Source: Brachynemurus nebulosus
Taxonomy: Eukaryota; Arthropoda; Insecta; Neuroptera; Myrmeleontidae
Direction of reading: 5' to 3'
Length of the DNA stretch: 64,000 bases
NCBI GenBank assembly: GCA_035578155.1
Contig: JAPWDM010000069.1
Span: 316,501 to 380,500, forward strand
Shown: positions 21,916 to 34,380 of the stretch, piece after piece
How positions within the stretch are numbered: the stretch's first letter is position 1
How the letters are laid out: each line of letters opens with the position of its first letter
Translations under genes and position numbers: made by a program
Notes under the pieces: generated by a model
Told to the model about the DNA's origin: nothing
The model's database searches: none
The model's input: the letters and a program-made list of their open reading frames with translations, nothing else

Positions 21916-22718
21916 TATTTGTATATAAACATGACCTTTCGCACAACCAAACCAAATATCTAGTTTTTTAACAAAATTGTGACAAAATATTTTTTAGTAC
22001 CTATAAATACATAGAAAATAAATTTTTTTTTAAATAATGATAATAATAAAACAACTTAAAATATTGAAAAAGATAATATTCCTTTATGTAACCCCTCTTT
22101 ATATTATGTCTTCATGACCATATTGTTCAAAACTGACCTTGTTATTTACAATTATACTCATTGACTGAGACCGCATATCCACACATCGTGAGAGATGCAG
22201 GCTAATTTTAAGAATTTCTTAAAAATTTAAGATATTATTTAAAAACGGAAGAATTAGAACAACATCATAAACACTGCTGGATATTTCTAATTTGTAAATT
22301 ATTTTGTATAGTATCTCGGTAAAGAACTGGAATTTGTTAGTAAGGGTTATTGGATTTCTACCTACTTGTGCTTGTAAAAACCAATGCATAAAAAAAAGAA
22401 GATTTTTTTGTAGTTAAAATATCAAATTGGTTTAGTTAATATTCCCTAAAATTGAAAATAATAAATTATTTAAAAATTTTTTATTCATGGTCTTTAACTT
22501 TTCGTGACTCACGAATTATTCACGACAACAAATTAAATGTCACGATCACGCCCACTCACGCACGATCGTAGAAAATTATTCACGATCACGATGGGTCACG
22601 CGTGACCCGCTGGGTCACGCGTGAATTCACGATTTTGGCACATCTCTAGTAGGGATGTGGTCCGAGGATGGTCCGTCAATTGTTCCCGTTTTTATGTTAC
22701 AAGTGACGTCTATAGTTA

Positions 22719-23880
22719 ACATCAAAAAGCAATGGAACGACAGCCTGCAAATTTATAAATTAAAATCGCACTTTACGAATAGTAATTCAACGCGTTTACA
22801 TCAATTCATGATCATTTTCAAGAGCAATTAAGAGACCATTGTCAAAAAATTTTTTTTTTTAAAATGTGATCATTATCTGTAAATTGACTTTGACTTAATT
22901 CAATATTTTGTACCTCGCAAATTATTCTTAAAAAAAATATAATAATTTTTCAAAATTGGGTTTTTGTGAAATAATCACAACTATTTCAAAAAGATACGTC
23001 ATTTCATTTAAAATTTCTAATTAGTATATTTAAAATATTTTCTAAATTAATATATCAAAAATATTTTTTAATTTAATATAAATTACGTATTTAATGTTTG
23101 TTAAGATTTCTAAATTACGTAATCTTCACCTTATTGTTTAGAAATTACGTAATTTACATTTAATTAAGGGCGTTGGCTCATTTTATAATACTATAAGTTA
23201 TTGAACCAGTTAAATACTTCTAAAATATTTATATTTAAAATAAGTTACCAAAGAACTTTATTAAATCATTTGTTAAATTATATTTCATTAATTAAAATTT
23301 GAACATTGTCACGTGACTGGTCTTTCTATTTTAACTTGAAACTGTTAAAATTAAACAGTGCGTTTAAATAAATGTTATTTTTATTAAAATTAATATTATT
23401 TATTTTCCTTATATCCACACAGACACGTAGAAATACAATATTGTCAGAAGTAATAAACATCAGTTTGAATTCTTAATAAATAATATTACTCAAAGTATTT
23501 CGGTGCCATTAATATACCGTTGTTTTGGACCCAGCCCAACGTTTTCTTTTTAGTTATTTACAATTTTAATTTTGATTTTAAATAGATTAATTCATATATC
23601 GTTATCAGTTTGGTCGGCTATTATCTACAATAGTTAAAGAGCTGACTCTCACTCAATCTCAACAATCCAATCTAATGTCCCCTTATTAACATTTCTATCC
23701 TTCTTTAGTATTACAATTTTATTTTTATTTTTTATGGGGCACCCTACATCTTATTGTTAGAAATAATTATTTTTCAGATTGATTGTGATTTTATGCCGGT
23801 CAAAATAATAGGTGTAACATGCAAAGGAACAAATTTTTAAAGAACGTGCTTAAAGAATAATAATATTATATTGAATTTAT
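22719..23880. other. AT-rich stretch without genes
   Basis: I see no coding sequence, terminal repeats or RNA gene. There are a few repeats of TTACGTAAT around 23085-23160. Confidence 0.5.
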
Positions 23881-23889
23881 GTTTACTAA

Positions 23890-24880
23890 TCATTAATATT
23901 TTGCCGTCTGACCTTTACTCCTTATTACTTGTTGACATCTTCTGGTCATGGAACTTACAAGGTTTCGACAAGTTTCAATCAGAATCTTCTCCCATTCTTT
24001 GCAAACAAGTTCCCAGAGTTGCCGTTTATTGGAACTTTTTTGAGCAGAAATTTTTGTTTCAACTCTGCCCATAAGTTTTCTATGGGGTTGGGATTGGTCA
24101 TTGTGATGGCTATTATAAAACGTCAATTTTGTTTCTATTAAACCATTGTTTTGCTTACGCTGCCGTATGTTTCGGGTTGTTATCCATTCGAAAAGTCCAC
24201 TTAAGAGGTAAGTTCTCTTCAGCGTGCGATAACATTGTAGTTTTCATTGTTTCGACATAAAATTCTTTGGTCAAATCTTCTTTAATCCAAAATAGTGGAC
24301 CTGGACCTTCACTTGAAAAACAACCACAAATTTTAATATTACCACTTCCATGCTCAACGGTTTTTTGTGTGCTCCTTACAACTAGACCTTGATTTGGCTG
24401 TCTTCTTACATATTTTCTTCCGTCAGAACAAAATAAATTTCTTTTAGTTTCATTAGAAAACAGGACATTATTCCAATTTTTTGGATTTTCTGAATTCAAC
24501 ATTTTCTTGCAAAGTGAAAACCTTTGTCGTATGTACTTTTTACTTAAATTAGAAACCTTTCTCGGAGTTCTACTATGAAAATGATACGTTTGTAAACGAT
24601 GCCTGATCGTTCTTGCACTTACTTCAAGTTTTAGTTCTTTTCTAATTTGAGTAGAGACAAATGAATCATTCTTGATGCATCTTAAAATATGTTTATCTAA
24701 TTGAGATGTTTTTTTTTTTTACAGCGACTGCGAATTTCTCTTATTTATTCGGGTTTTAAAGTATTTATAATTTGATTTTGCGAACACTGAAACGTTTGAG
24801 CAATTCCTTTGTATGTTTTACCCTCCGAACGCAACTTTAATATTAAATTTCGTTTAAATTTTGTCGTATTTTCCACGTCT
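23890..24880 (-). pseudogene. Tc1-like transposase relic
   Basis: Blocks on the minus strand follow Tc1 order. At 24880-24740 is a helix-turn-helix start (TTKFKRNLILKLRSEGKTYK). Around 24600-24500 is TPRKVSNLSKKYIRQRF. At 24502-24155 is WNNVLFSNETKRNLFCSDGR with the catalytic Asp region and MDNNPKHTAA. At 24140-24000 is NPNPIENLWAELKQKF. Stops at 24155 and several frame changes make it inactive. Terminal inverted repeats were not found. Tc1 transposases cut and paste at TA dinucleotides. Confidence 0.82.
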
Positions 24881-24884
24881 CATT

Positions 24885-25780
24885 ATTATAGTGTTTTACA
24901 ATATAAGTAAATTAAAATAAATAAAATTTATTCGCTATTATTTTCTTTTATTTAAGTAATGTTACTGCTACTTGTTGAAACATGTATTGTTTTGTTGTTC
25001 TCAATTGTTTTTAATTAACTAACTCTGTTCTTAAAAATTTGTTCTTAATTCACTAACTACTATAATTAAAACAAAACAAAAAACTAAATATTAAACTGTA
25101 AAATATTATTAAAAATGAAAATTAGCTTTAAAAATTCACAAAAAAATACAATATAATAAATTCCGCTTAATAACGCTTTGAGGACAATTCGCGAAGTAGC
25201 ATTACAAGTATTACATAAAAGTATTACAATGCAATATACTTATGTAAACACGTTCTAACTTGTATGCTTATAACATCATTTAGCTACATTCCTAACATTT
25301 TGTATTTTGCGCTATAAGCATTTTTCATATGTAAGGTTAATATTTTATAGATAATTTTGTAAAAAAAAATAATTTTTATTATAACTTAATTATGAATTCA
25401 TATTTGCACAGTAGCATCTGAAAAATTAAATTTTTCATTTTGAGGATATTAACATTAATTGTTGATCTAGGGATGTAACATGAAATAATAAAATTGAATT
25501 TTTGTTTTATAATTATTTATCATAATACCTAGGGGTACGATACATATCAAAGATTGCTCGTAAGTATTATCGATTTCTACTTAGTTCAAAAATTAATTTA
25601 GAGGCGGAACATGAATAAAAAAAATCGATTTTCTTTTATAATTAATACTCGGGGGTATGATACATATCAAAGATTTCTCACAAATTTTATCGATTTATGC
25701 TTAGTTCAAAAATTGATTTAGAAGTTCAAAATTATCAGCTTCGTTTTCATCTTTATTCTCTTCGTCATTTTTCTTTGGTC
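24885..25780. other. AT-rich stretch without genes
   Basis: No coding sequence is seen. Two similar ~90-bp stretches (about 25515-25600 and 25640-25725: GGGGTAYGATACATATCAAA, then ATCGATTTNTRCTTAGTTCA) form a degenerate direct repeat. Confidence 0.5.
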
Positions 25781-25789
25781 GAAGGACAC

Positions 25790-27715
25790 TGCCTTATTAA
25801 ATTTCTTTTGTTTTCTGATATAGTAGACTTTGAAAGCTTCTCAAAAGTGTGCAGTACTTCGTAAACCTCTTTTGAAGAGCGGAAATGAATGCATTTATCT
25901 TTGGAATGAATATAGCTCTTCTGTAGTACTATTTGGGGTTTTATGCCAGAATGTTTTGGCGGTGTTTCTGTCTACCAACTTCTTTTAGCATGCTTATATT
26001 AGTACCTAAGAACTCTGCCACTTTTTCTTTGAATAAAATATCAAAATTAAAGTCAGCACTTTCTCTTACTTTCTTCAATCTTGAGCACGCTGTCATTGCA
26101 TAATCAATGGAAGATAATAGATCAGTATCGGTAGATTGAAGTTTTTTGCTTAACTTCCGTGTATAACTCAGGAGCTTTTCAGATGACACTAAAGATACAA
26201 AAAATTTTGTTTGACTTATCGTATTAAGCAGAATGGCTGCACTAGATGATGCTTCTGTGTTATCCCACATCTTGATTTCTTCTCGAGATAAGCCGACTAG
26301 ATGTAAGAGCTCAGTCATCACAATTACCGCATCGTGCCTCTCAACCCAACAGATTTGGAAAAGATGTATAAGTTCTTCTTTTTTTGTGTCAGGTGCCAGT
26401 GTATGAATATTCTTCTCTAAAACATTTTGACGTTTTGGTGTATGGAAAAATCGCTCATTTGCGAGAAGCTTGACATAACTCAAAAAGAGCTGTTTTTCAG
26501 TACGATGGTTTAAAGTTTTAAAAATAAAGAGAGTACTTATGGCAGTCAATTGAAAAAGTGCGATAAAGTCATAACCTCTCTCGTTCTCTCATTTATATAT
26601 CTAGCATCATGTCGTTTTGTTAGCAAAAAGAATGACATTTTCCGTGACCGCCTGTATCCTTAACTCAATAAGGGTGATTTTTGAGTTATGCCACGCTTCT
26701 TGCAAATGAGCGAAATGTTCATATTTTTTCAGTCATGCCAAAACAATTTCTTATAGATAGTACTTCTGCCGCATTAGTTACTACTAAATTTAGGCTGTGA
26801 GACGCACAATGAACATAAAACGTTGTCGCATGGAGCTTTTGAACATAGACCTGAACACCGTTGTATTTCCCACTCATTACACTAGCTCTGTTATATTCTT
26901 GGCTTCTTATATTTTTGAGATCCAAGCCACATTTTTTTACCCCAGACAATAATGTCTTTGCTAGTTCACCACCCTTCAGTGATTCTAAAGGCATAAACTG
27001 CAAAAAGTTCTCAGAAATTCTGTAACCAGCTTCATCATTAGGCTAATATATTTTATACATAAGGAGAATTGTTCTTTAGTCGAGACATCTGTAGTTTTAT
27101 CAGGTAGAACGTTAAAAAAGTTTGCTTGTTTAACTTCCTTCACAATTTTTTCTTTAAAAATAATCTCACAGGCCTCGATTATTTGATCTTGAATATTTCA
27201 GCTAATGTAAGCAGCATTCTTTCTATACGATTCAAAATAGTTTTTTTTAAATTTTCGTCTTCAGCTTCAATTCTAGCCCTAAATAGAGCTCTAAAATTCC
27301 TTTCATTGTGTTATGGCTTTACATTTATATCAAAATCACCAAAATTTCGGTGACCTCTTAGGGGAATGCCTTGTCTACTATAGAGAATAACAGTATCCGT
27401 TATGAGTGTGAGTCTTTCCATATTCTGTTTTGCTTGTGTATTTTCCCCCTCATCTAAAATCCTATCCATTGGGCGAGTTTTTCCTTCTAAAAATAATTTT
27501 ATATCTGCGACTCGTTTAAACGTATGTTTATGGTAGTTAGATTGTGAATGCGAGTCATATTTTTCAATAGCTTTCTTCCAGTTACAAAATTTGTTTTTTA
27601 CTAAATGACCCATAGTTTGTGCTTCGTTTATTTCCACATCATCTGGCGCAATTAGCATACAATAAATGCAGTACGCACTATCTTCTATCCCGGAATAGCT
27701 GAGCCAACTGTATTA
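25790..27715 (-). pseudogene. hAT/P52rIPK-like transposase relic (TTF and DUF4371 type)
   Basis: Three minus-strand blocks. 27715-27311 has a zinc-finger-like start (YCIYCMLIAP) and CNWKKAIEKYDSHSQSNYH, typical of the TTF-type finger of these hAT proteins. 27003-26719 has KNIRSQEYNRASVMSGKYNG and FYVHCASHSLNLVV, the catalytic-core region of the DUF4371 type. 26549-25941 has HDAVIVMTELLHLV and a long helical segment. Frames change between blocks, and the C-terminal dimerisation part is decayed (about 25860-25790). Such genes are abundant hAT transposases in insects. No terminal repeats were found. Confidence 0.8.
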
Positions 27716-30328
27716 AATGAGGCCAGAAGGGAGAAAATTTTCTCTTTTGGTTTCCATATGTTCTAGCAGGAAAATTACATTTGATAATTCTTTTGAAATA
27801 ATTATTACGGAAAAGATAATCTTAAGAGAGAAAGATAATTTTTCGGTGGAACATAAACTGGTATTTTATCAATTCATAATTTGTTTTTTTCAAAATTACT
27901 TATGAAAAGATTAGAAGTCTTAAGATCAATACCATAGTAATTAAAATAAATTAATTCTAAGAAATGAAAGCGGCTGAACCGATTTCAAAGAATTTTCGAA
28001 ACCTTCAATCGGAATTTCAATTACTTGATGAATTATTTCGCCTACATGCACCCATACTATAAAATTTGACTTAAGTTAGTTTGGTAGTTCTGATGTGACT
28101 GAATTGAATAATTAACTTATATTTTTAATTTTTACCAGTTTAATTATAGATTATTTTTATGTTCGTAGTAATTACATTTTTGTTTTCCTGTTTCAGATAC
28201 CGTTTTCTAACTATATTTCCGACTGGTGGAAATTTATTTACAATGAAGGATCTAACTTCAGACAACCAAAAGTATCTAGAGGAACAATGATTTCGTAGTA
28301 TAAAGAAAATTCAGAACATGAATCAGCAAACAATAAGTGTGGATGAAAATAGAACTGAAAATCAAAAACAAGCTCGTTTATCATTCGTGAATTTCAAATA
28401 ATTGATTACATTTGCGTACTCACTTGCTGGTGGCCGCTGGCTACCAGCATCATAACCTGGCATTGTCATTTTTTATTTTTACATGCCCTTTTATTCAGTG
28501 AAATTCCTAAAACTGTATTATTTTTTACAGTGAAAGCTACTGTTACGAAATAAAAATATTCAAATTTTTTCGGAATTGAGTCGTTACTTTTGATCGAAAT
28601 ATTTTAAATTTTTAACATGGTAAAAAAAGACCGCGGTTTACCTATTTTAATAGCTGTCATTATCTTAACACACGTATTGGTTGTAAAATAAAATTTTAAA
28701 TCGAATTTAAAACATTGGTTACATTTTAAACCAAATGGCTAGTTTTTATTAGTTTGATCAACGCAATAAAAGGTTCTTACCTTCTATTATAAAACAAGTC
28801 TGTTTCTTTTATTTTACTTCCCTTTCTTAAAATTCTTCGAAGATTTGAGTTACCCATCACCAAACACCACTTCGTTCATCATAAAATGTTTTCAGTAAAA
28901 CGACAAAAACCGAAAGCGTAATAAATAAATGGGATTTTAATTTCAGAAATTTTTTATTAAAATGATTGACGTAATGTCAATTTAGTAGTTTTTTCTTTAA
29001 TTTCAGTTTAAAATTTAGACAGAGTAGGTGATGTCTGTAACTAAGAAATGGATAGTGTATTTTGGAACTAAATGTTTGGGAAAAAGTGAATTATGAATTA
29101 CAATTTAACGACCGTTACAAATTGCAACTCATTAATTCTACAGTAAGAAACAAATATAAGTAAATAAAATAAGTTATACATAAAACATTTAATTTATTAT
29201 ACGATTTCATAAAAATCTCGTTTTAGTAATTAAATTCTCAAACTGCAATCATCTTCCATAATTTCATCATCCGATTCTTCATTACATTCTTGAATTATTA
29301 GGTTTTCTAACTCAGTATAATTAGAAAATCTTGTCACCAAGTGTATAATAGTTTTTATTAAATAAACATTTAAAGGCTTATGAAAAAAAAATCATTGACG
29401 GCGACTTATTTATTTCACAACCGTTTGTTGGTAACGTGGTGAAATTTGGTCACTCACATCCCAATTACCAAAAATTACTTTATATTCGTTACGCAATTTT
29501 CTGTCTTAATGACAGTGATGTTAAACTGTGGAACCGAATTTAAGGCCAAAATGGTACTGTCATTAAGACACTTATAAAAAAAAATAAGGACCAAATTAAA
29601 TTTCAAATTCGAGTACTTAAACAATAATAATTTATTGTGACAATCACGGATTCTACAATATTATTATATATTAAGACTTTTTTTTTTTGAAGCAATAATA
29701 TAACAGAACCACTAACTTAAATTTTTTTTTTAAAAGATACTAGAATGTTAATTACAGTCACTAATTTACATGCTATTAAATACTGTACTATACAATAATA
29801 AGTAGTTAATTAAATTATAATGGAATCACGAAAACGTGAATGAGGAAGTGCTTAGGAAGGCAATCTTAAGCGTCGAATACGACTTAATTCGGTTTTTTTC
29901 TGTGTGCGCAACCCTACTCCAATGCTAAATAATTGAAATATGCTGAATATATGTTTGTTTAACAATTTTTACAAATATTAGCACTGATAATCTATAAAAA
30001 AAGAAAAAAAGACTATTGATATGTACCCGACATACATTGGTCGATCATTAAATGGTCGATTTTGGACGAAAGAAGTTGTAAAATTATGTTTTAAGGGGGT
30101 ATTCTATTGTAGAGGCATGAATTTCGCCCGGTTTTTGAAGCGCTGTATAAAGGAAACAAAAAATATTTCTACTACCCATTTTTTTATCATTTGTTTATTG
30201 ATGTTTTATTATTACATACAAAACTTACCCAAAAACAAAAAATAAAAAATAAAATTAACAAAGTTATGAGCAGTCAGTAAGAGGTACAAAAAAGAGGGTG
30301 TCCTGGCGTGCATTATTCCAACCCTCCT
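27716..30328. other. AT-rich stretch without genes
   Basis: No coding sequence or RNA gene is supported over 2.6 kb. The only clear structure is the inverted repeat at 29502-29570. Confidence 0.5.
29502..29570. repeat. Perfect 15-bp inverted repeat
   Basis: TGTCTTAATGACAGT (29502-29516) and its exact complement (29556-29570), with a 39-bp loop. No gene is associated. Confidence 0.7.
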
Positions 30329-31114
30329 GGACAGCGATTCTTGAAAAGTGAAGTGGAATGGAATGAAATGAAATAGCTGAGAACAGAATCAAGGGGAATA
30401 TATTTTTATAAGTTGATAGGCATACATTATTGTGATAATGGGTACTCTATCGACGAAATTTGTTACTATATATATATTAGATACATGAGGAGATATTATT
30501 TATAGTACACAGTTTTCATTTCCGGTTACATATTATGTGGAATTTAAAAAATAAAATTTATAAAACATTCATCACTTTATTGCCATCTTTTGTCCATTCC
30601 GTTTGCGTTCGTTATGATTTTTGAGTAGCCAGCTGTGTTTCATATACTTGTTTTAATTTTTTACTTGTATTTTAATTATTTTTTATCTTTTATTAATTTT
30701 TTTTATTTAAATTATATACTTTCCTTTTCAATAGTAGTTAACAGTAGAAATAAAATTTCGACATAACCTTGTTTTGTAGTAGTAGCGTTTGTTTTTGTTT
30801 GTTTAGTAAATTTTTTAGTTTCTAATAATTTTTTTTTTTTTTTTGTAATTATTTTTTACTAATACTTATGATGAATGTTTTTAAATTTTATTTTTTAAAT
30901 TCCACAAAATAAGTAATCAGAAATGAAAACTGTACCATAAATAATACCTCCTCATGTATGTAATATAGTATATATAGTAATCAATTTCATCGATAGAGTA
31001 CCCATTATCACAATAATGTATACCTACCAATTTATAAAAATATATTTCCTTTGGTTCTGTTCTCAGGTATTTCATTTCATTCCATTCCACTTCACTTTTA
31101 AAGAATCGCTGTCC
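30329..31114. mobile_element. Foldback element with ~240-bp arms
   Basis: Left arm 30329-~30570 (GGACAGCGATTCTT...) matches right arm ~30870-31114 in inverted orientation with scattered differences and small indels. The ~300-bp spacer is AT-rich with no ORF. This looks like a foldback or long-TIR MITE. No clear target duplication was found. Confidence 0.75.
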
Positions 31115-32673
31115 TGGTGATCTGAAAAATAAAAAACAGACGGATTCTTAATTATTATAGTTGCCGCTGTCGTATGACCCCTGGACAAGTTAAAAGAAAA
31201 ATTTTACAGAATGGCGGCTGTTTGAAAAAAAAATCTTTTTTGCATATTTTTTTAACAATTCCGAATTTTTTTAAAAATACTAAATGAAAAGTTATAGTTT
31301 TGGGTAAGGTCCACATGATAAAGGAATGTATAAAGAACATCCTCTCCAGGTTCAAAGTCAATCGGTCCATTAGAACTTGATATATCCTTACCGCCAACTC
31401 GGAAAAAAGTAGTCTCAAGAAAAACGCGTTCAGAGTTTTGAGGTGAGTTTTCGGCAGTTTTACTTACAGAATGGTACAGAATACTTACTTATTTTTAATC
31501 GGCGATTCCTGCTCCATATAAGAAACATTCCTCTACTTAAAAATGCTCATTCGTTCTCTGGTGAAGACGGGCAGTTCTACCCTCCTTTGACGCCTCTGAA
31601 GTCCGGAGTTCCGAGCGCTCGATACGCGCTTCGTCCTGTCTCGCTGCAAAAGCATTAGCCTCTGGGCCAATCGTGATTCCCATAACATCTAAGATTTTTA
31701 ATATAGGTATAAAAACCTTCATTAAGGATACTAACTACGAAGAAAGTGGCAATTTCAGTTGTCTTCGGTCCAGCATAAATGTGCTTCGGAGCAAAGTCCA
31801 TATTAACGAATTCAAAGATTCCTTATTATTTTGGGTTTCAGAACCCAAACATCGTTCCAATAAAGTATCAGCCGATAAATTTTTATAAATTAGTTTTATT
31901 ACTTGTAAAATGTCATTTAGAGGAGTTTTGTGGCTAGAGTACCCCTTTAAACTACATACCTATTTTTTTGTTATTATAAACTGTTAACAAGCGATTAATT
32001 TAAGTATTTTAAATGAAAAGACTAACTGTTAAAACTATTAATAATCATTAAAAATTAATGAAAAAAAGGTTCACTGTTGCACTGAAGACACCAAGATGGC
32101 CGCCCATGTTAACCATAGAGATAGTAGAGGTAGAGCCATAGAGATAATACAATAGAGTAGGCAGCTCCTATTAAGCACTGTAATTGGCGGTTATGAGCGG
32201 AGAGACAAAGATAAAAAATAACTGTACTGTTTAGTAGCCTTTATATGGTGCATAATTTAAATTAAAAGAAATGCACAATAAATAATATAGAGGAAGGAAT
32301 TTTTATAAATAATATGTGAAATAAATTAAAAAGGTAGTTTGTAAAATTAAATTTTACTTTTTATTTTAAATATAAAATATATAATTTTTTTAATATATTG
32401 ATGCACAATTCTTACTGACCACTAAAAATAGTTAATTTATTATAATACATTCTAATTCTATATTTTAAGTCATTTAATTTATCACTTTCGTATTTTAAGC
32501 GTATATCTATATAATTTTGTATTATAAGGTATATAAGTTGCTGCCTATGATCATAAAGAGGTTGTTGCTCTAATGGAATAATCACAATTGATGATCAGTT
32601 GGATAAACTGCATCAATTTCGTACATACATAGTTCAAAATAAAAAAAGATAGAAATTGTGCAGTTATTTTTTA
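31115..32673. other. Non-coding stretch
   Basis: No gene is supported. At 31550-31660 there is a short G+C-rich patch (CGCTCGATACGCGCTTCGTC) unlike its surroundings. At 32110-32170 the words CATAGAGATAGTAGAGGTAG appear and recur at 32722. Confidence 0.5.
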
Positions 32674-32784
32674 TTTCTTTCTGTTGGACCAGCACATTTA
32701 TAATAGCTTGCCTGCTCTACCCATAGAGATAGTACAGGTAGAGCAGGCAAGCCGTTATAAATGCGCTGGTCCAACAGAAAGAAA
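32674..32784. repeat. Long near-perfect hairpin (~47-bp arms)
   Basis: TTTCTTTCTGTTGGACCAGC... through GCCTGCTCTACC (to about 32721) pairs with GGTAGAGCAGGC... through GCTGGTCCAACAGAAAGAAA (32738-32784). There are only a few mismatches and a ~16-nt loop. It may be a small MITE or a small-RNA-producing hairpin. Confidence 0.8.
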
Positions 32785-33647
32785 TTTCGATAACTGAGAT
32801 ACGACAGCCTCACGTTGAGCTATCATATAAATATGCTACTAAGGTGATACAGTACGATAATGAGATACTATGGAGATGATATCCAAAACCTTTTTTGTTA
32901 GCTAGCTATGTGTTAGTTTAATAACTAACACATAGATTTGCCGCACACAAACAGTATAATTAACAATATTTCGCATTTTTTCTGGACTATAATTGCTATT
33001 TGGTATTATTTTTAGAATGTTTTTACATCATTTAAGCCAATAAAAGAAATCTTAACAAAAGATTCAAATAAATGTAACCTCTTAAGACCTTTATCCACTA
33101 TTTGCACCTGATGTTTGTCCTGATGTTGATCCAGTTTCTGTGTTCCTATCTCAGTGTACCTTGAAGGATTGCGAATTGAATTTTAAACATCTGATTCTGG
33201 AATTTAATGTTGAGGCGTTACTAGTACGTTTTCTGAAAACAGTTGGTGATGGTCCTCCGTGTGGTGTTGAGGTTGGGTTCGTGTTGGTTAAATGGTTTTT
33301 TTGTTGCTGTGCCGATCTTGATTGAGCAGCTACATATATAAATTCTTGTATCACTGGACTTGGTTTGTCATTTTTTTGAGTGAATATTTTGGGTGGGTTA
33401 ATCTGAGATTTAGAATTTTCTGATTGAGCATGGTTGACCTTGGATATTTAATAGCAGATCTTGAAAATGTATTCTAAAGCTTAGAACAAACAGCAGAAAT
33501 AATTCCAAAAAGGGGGAAAGAGATTTCTTTTAACCATTGCGTAAATTATTAATTATGATGTTATCTAAATTGCTCGATCGATGCGCAACGTCAAACCAAA
33601 ATCCTTAGTCCATATATTGTTGTTCAGCGTGGAACCAAGATTATATA
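32785..33647. other. Non-coding stretch
   Basis: No gene is supported. Overlapping ORFs at 33140-33354 on both strands show no recognisable domain. Confidence 0.45.
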
Positions 33648-34380
33648 TACAGGGTTAGTCAGATGAAGTGTCCCCAATTTAAAAAGAAGTAAAAATCATG
33701 TCTGACAATATTTTTGTTTATTCAAAGTCAAGATTGTGTAAAAATGAGCAAAAATTAAGGATACATTCACTTTGGCTCGATGTGACCACCTTTTGCCTTG
33801 ATAACAGACTTAGACGATCAAAAAACGAGTCGCATGCTGCACGAATGTGATCTTGTGGTATTTTGTCCCATTCACGTAAAATTGCTTTCTTTAGCTTGTC
33901 CATACTAGCGTATTTTCTAGTCCTCATCTTGCTTTCCAAAATGGACCAAATAGAAAAGCCAATCGGATTTAGGTCTGGGAAATTTGGAAGCCATTGTGTA
34001 GACGAAATAAAGTGTGGGACATGATTTTGCAGCCATTCTTGGTTCACGCGAGCTTTATGAGACGGTGCCGAGTCTTGTTGAAACGTTCACGGCGTACGAC
34101 CAAAATGCTTGTCTGCCCATGGCTTCAGAGCACCTTCCAAAACATTTTCTCGATAGTAAGTCGCATTAACTTTGACGCTTGGCTCAATAAAAACGATCGG
34201 AAAGCGTCCAGTAGAAGTTACAGCTGCCCAAACCATTACTTGTGATGGAAAATTACTTCTGGTAGCCAGTCGAGGTTTCAATTTCTCGTATGAACGTTCA
34301 GTCAAGTAAACACGATCATTCTGGGAGTTTACGAATTGTTCAATTGGGAAATTTTTATCATCAGAATATAGAATTGTAAA
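33648..34380 (-). pseudogene. Mariner/Tc1-type transposase relic, truncated
   Basis: The element's 3' end is at the left, with a mariner-like terminus (TACAGGGTTAGTCAGATGAA near 33649). Coding blocks on the minus strand are 34305-34087 (SQVMVWAAVTSTGRFPIVFI, ADKHFGRTP) and 34047-33718 (WLQNHVPHFISSTQWLPNFP, then DLNPI and a C-terminal IPQDHIRAACDSFFDRL). A frame break lies at about 34050-34090. The N-terminal helix-turn-helix half and the other terminus are missing, so the copy is truncated near 34380. DLNPI corresponds to the catalytic region downstream of the second Asp. Confidence 0.82.

Larger units (their letters stand above)
20255..22648. mobile_element. hAT-type element with CACGATCACG subterminal repeats
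   Basis: The ends are TAGAGATGTGC... (20255) and ...GCACATCTCTA (22648). The flanks are an exact 8-bp duplication GTAGGGAT at 20247-20254 and 22649-22656. Both subterminal zones are packed with CACGATCACG/ACTCACGCACG words (20270-20510 and 22500-22640), a likely transposase-binding arrangement. No transposase ORF remains. A second TA-flanked element sits inside at 20741-21915. Confidence 0.88.
18129..22718 (-). pseudogene. Jockey-like LINE ORF2 relic, interrupted
   Basis: Minus-strand blocks in the order of a non-LTR ORF2. 22718-22657 carries the end of the endonuclease (IDGPSSDHIP). 20246-19761 carries the linker TITKFYQRPPREQ... to KIWNTVKKFKPKKK. 19400-19082 carries the RT start with VQFGFRKKQG. 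18540-18250 carries [10 protein letters not shown], then FADDTAVYA, the catalytic box. Multiple stops and frameshifts make it a relic. Two insertions break it: a hAT-type element at 20255-22648 (exactly between SDHIP and TITKF) and 18541-19081 of unknown origin. The left end abuts the hAT element ending at 18120. Confidence 0.8.

Noticed and set aside
24155..24502. Intact Tc1 transposase
   Set aside because: Only a 115-residue block is open. Neighbouring parts of the enzyme lie in other frames with stops.
31443..31888. Small ORFs around a G+C-rich patch
   Set aside because: No family recognised and they overlap on opposite strands. The base-composition shift is noted only as a feature of the stretch.
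33140..33354. Overlapping ORFs on both strands
   Set aside because: Short, with no recognisable domain or splice context.
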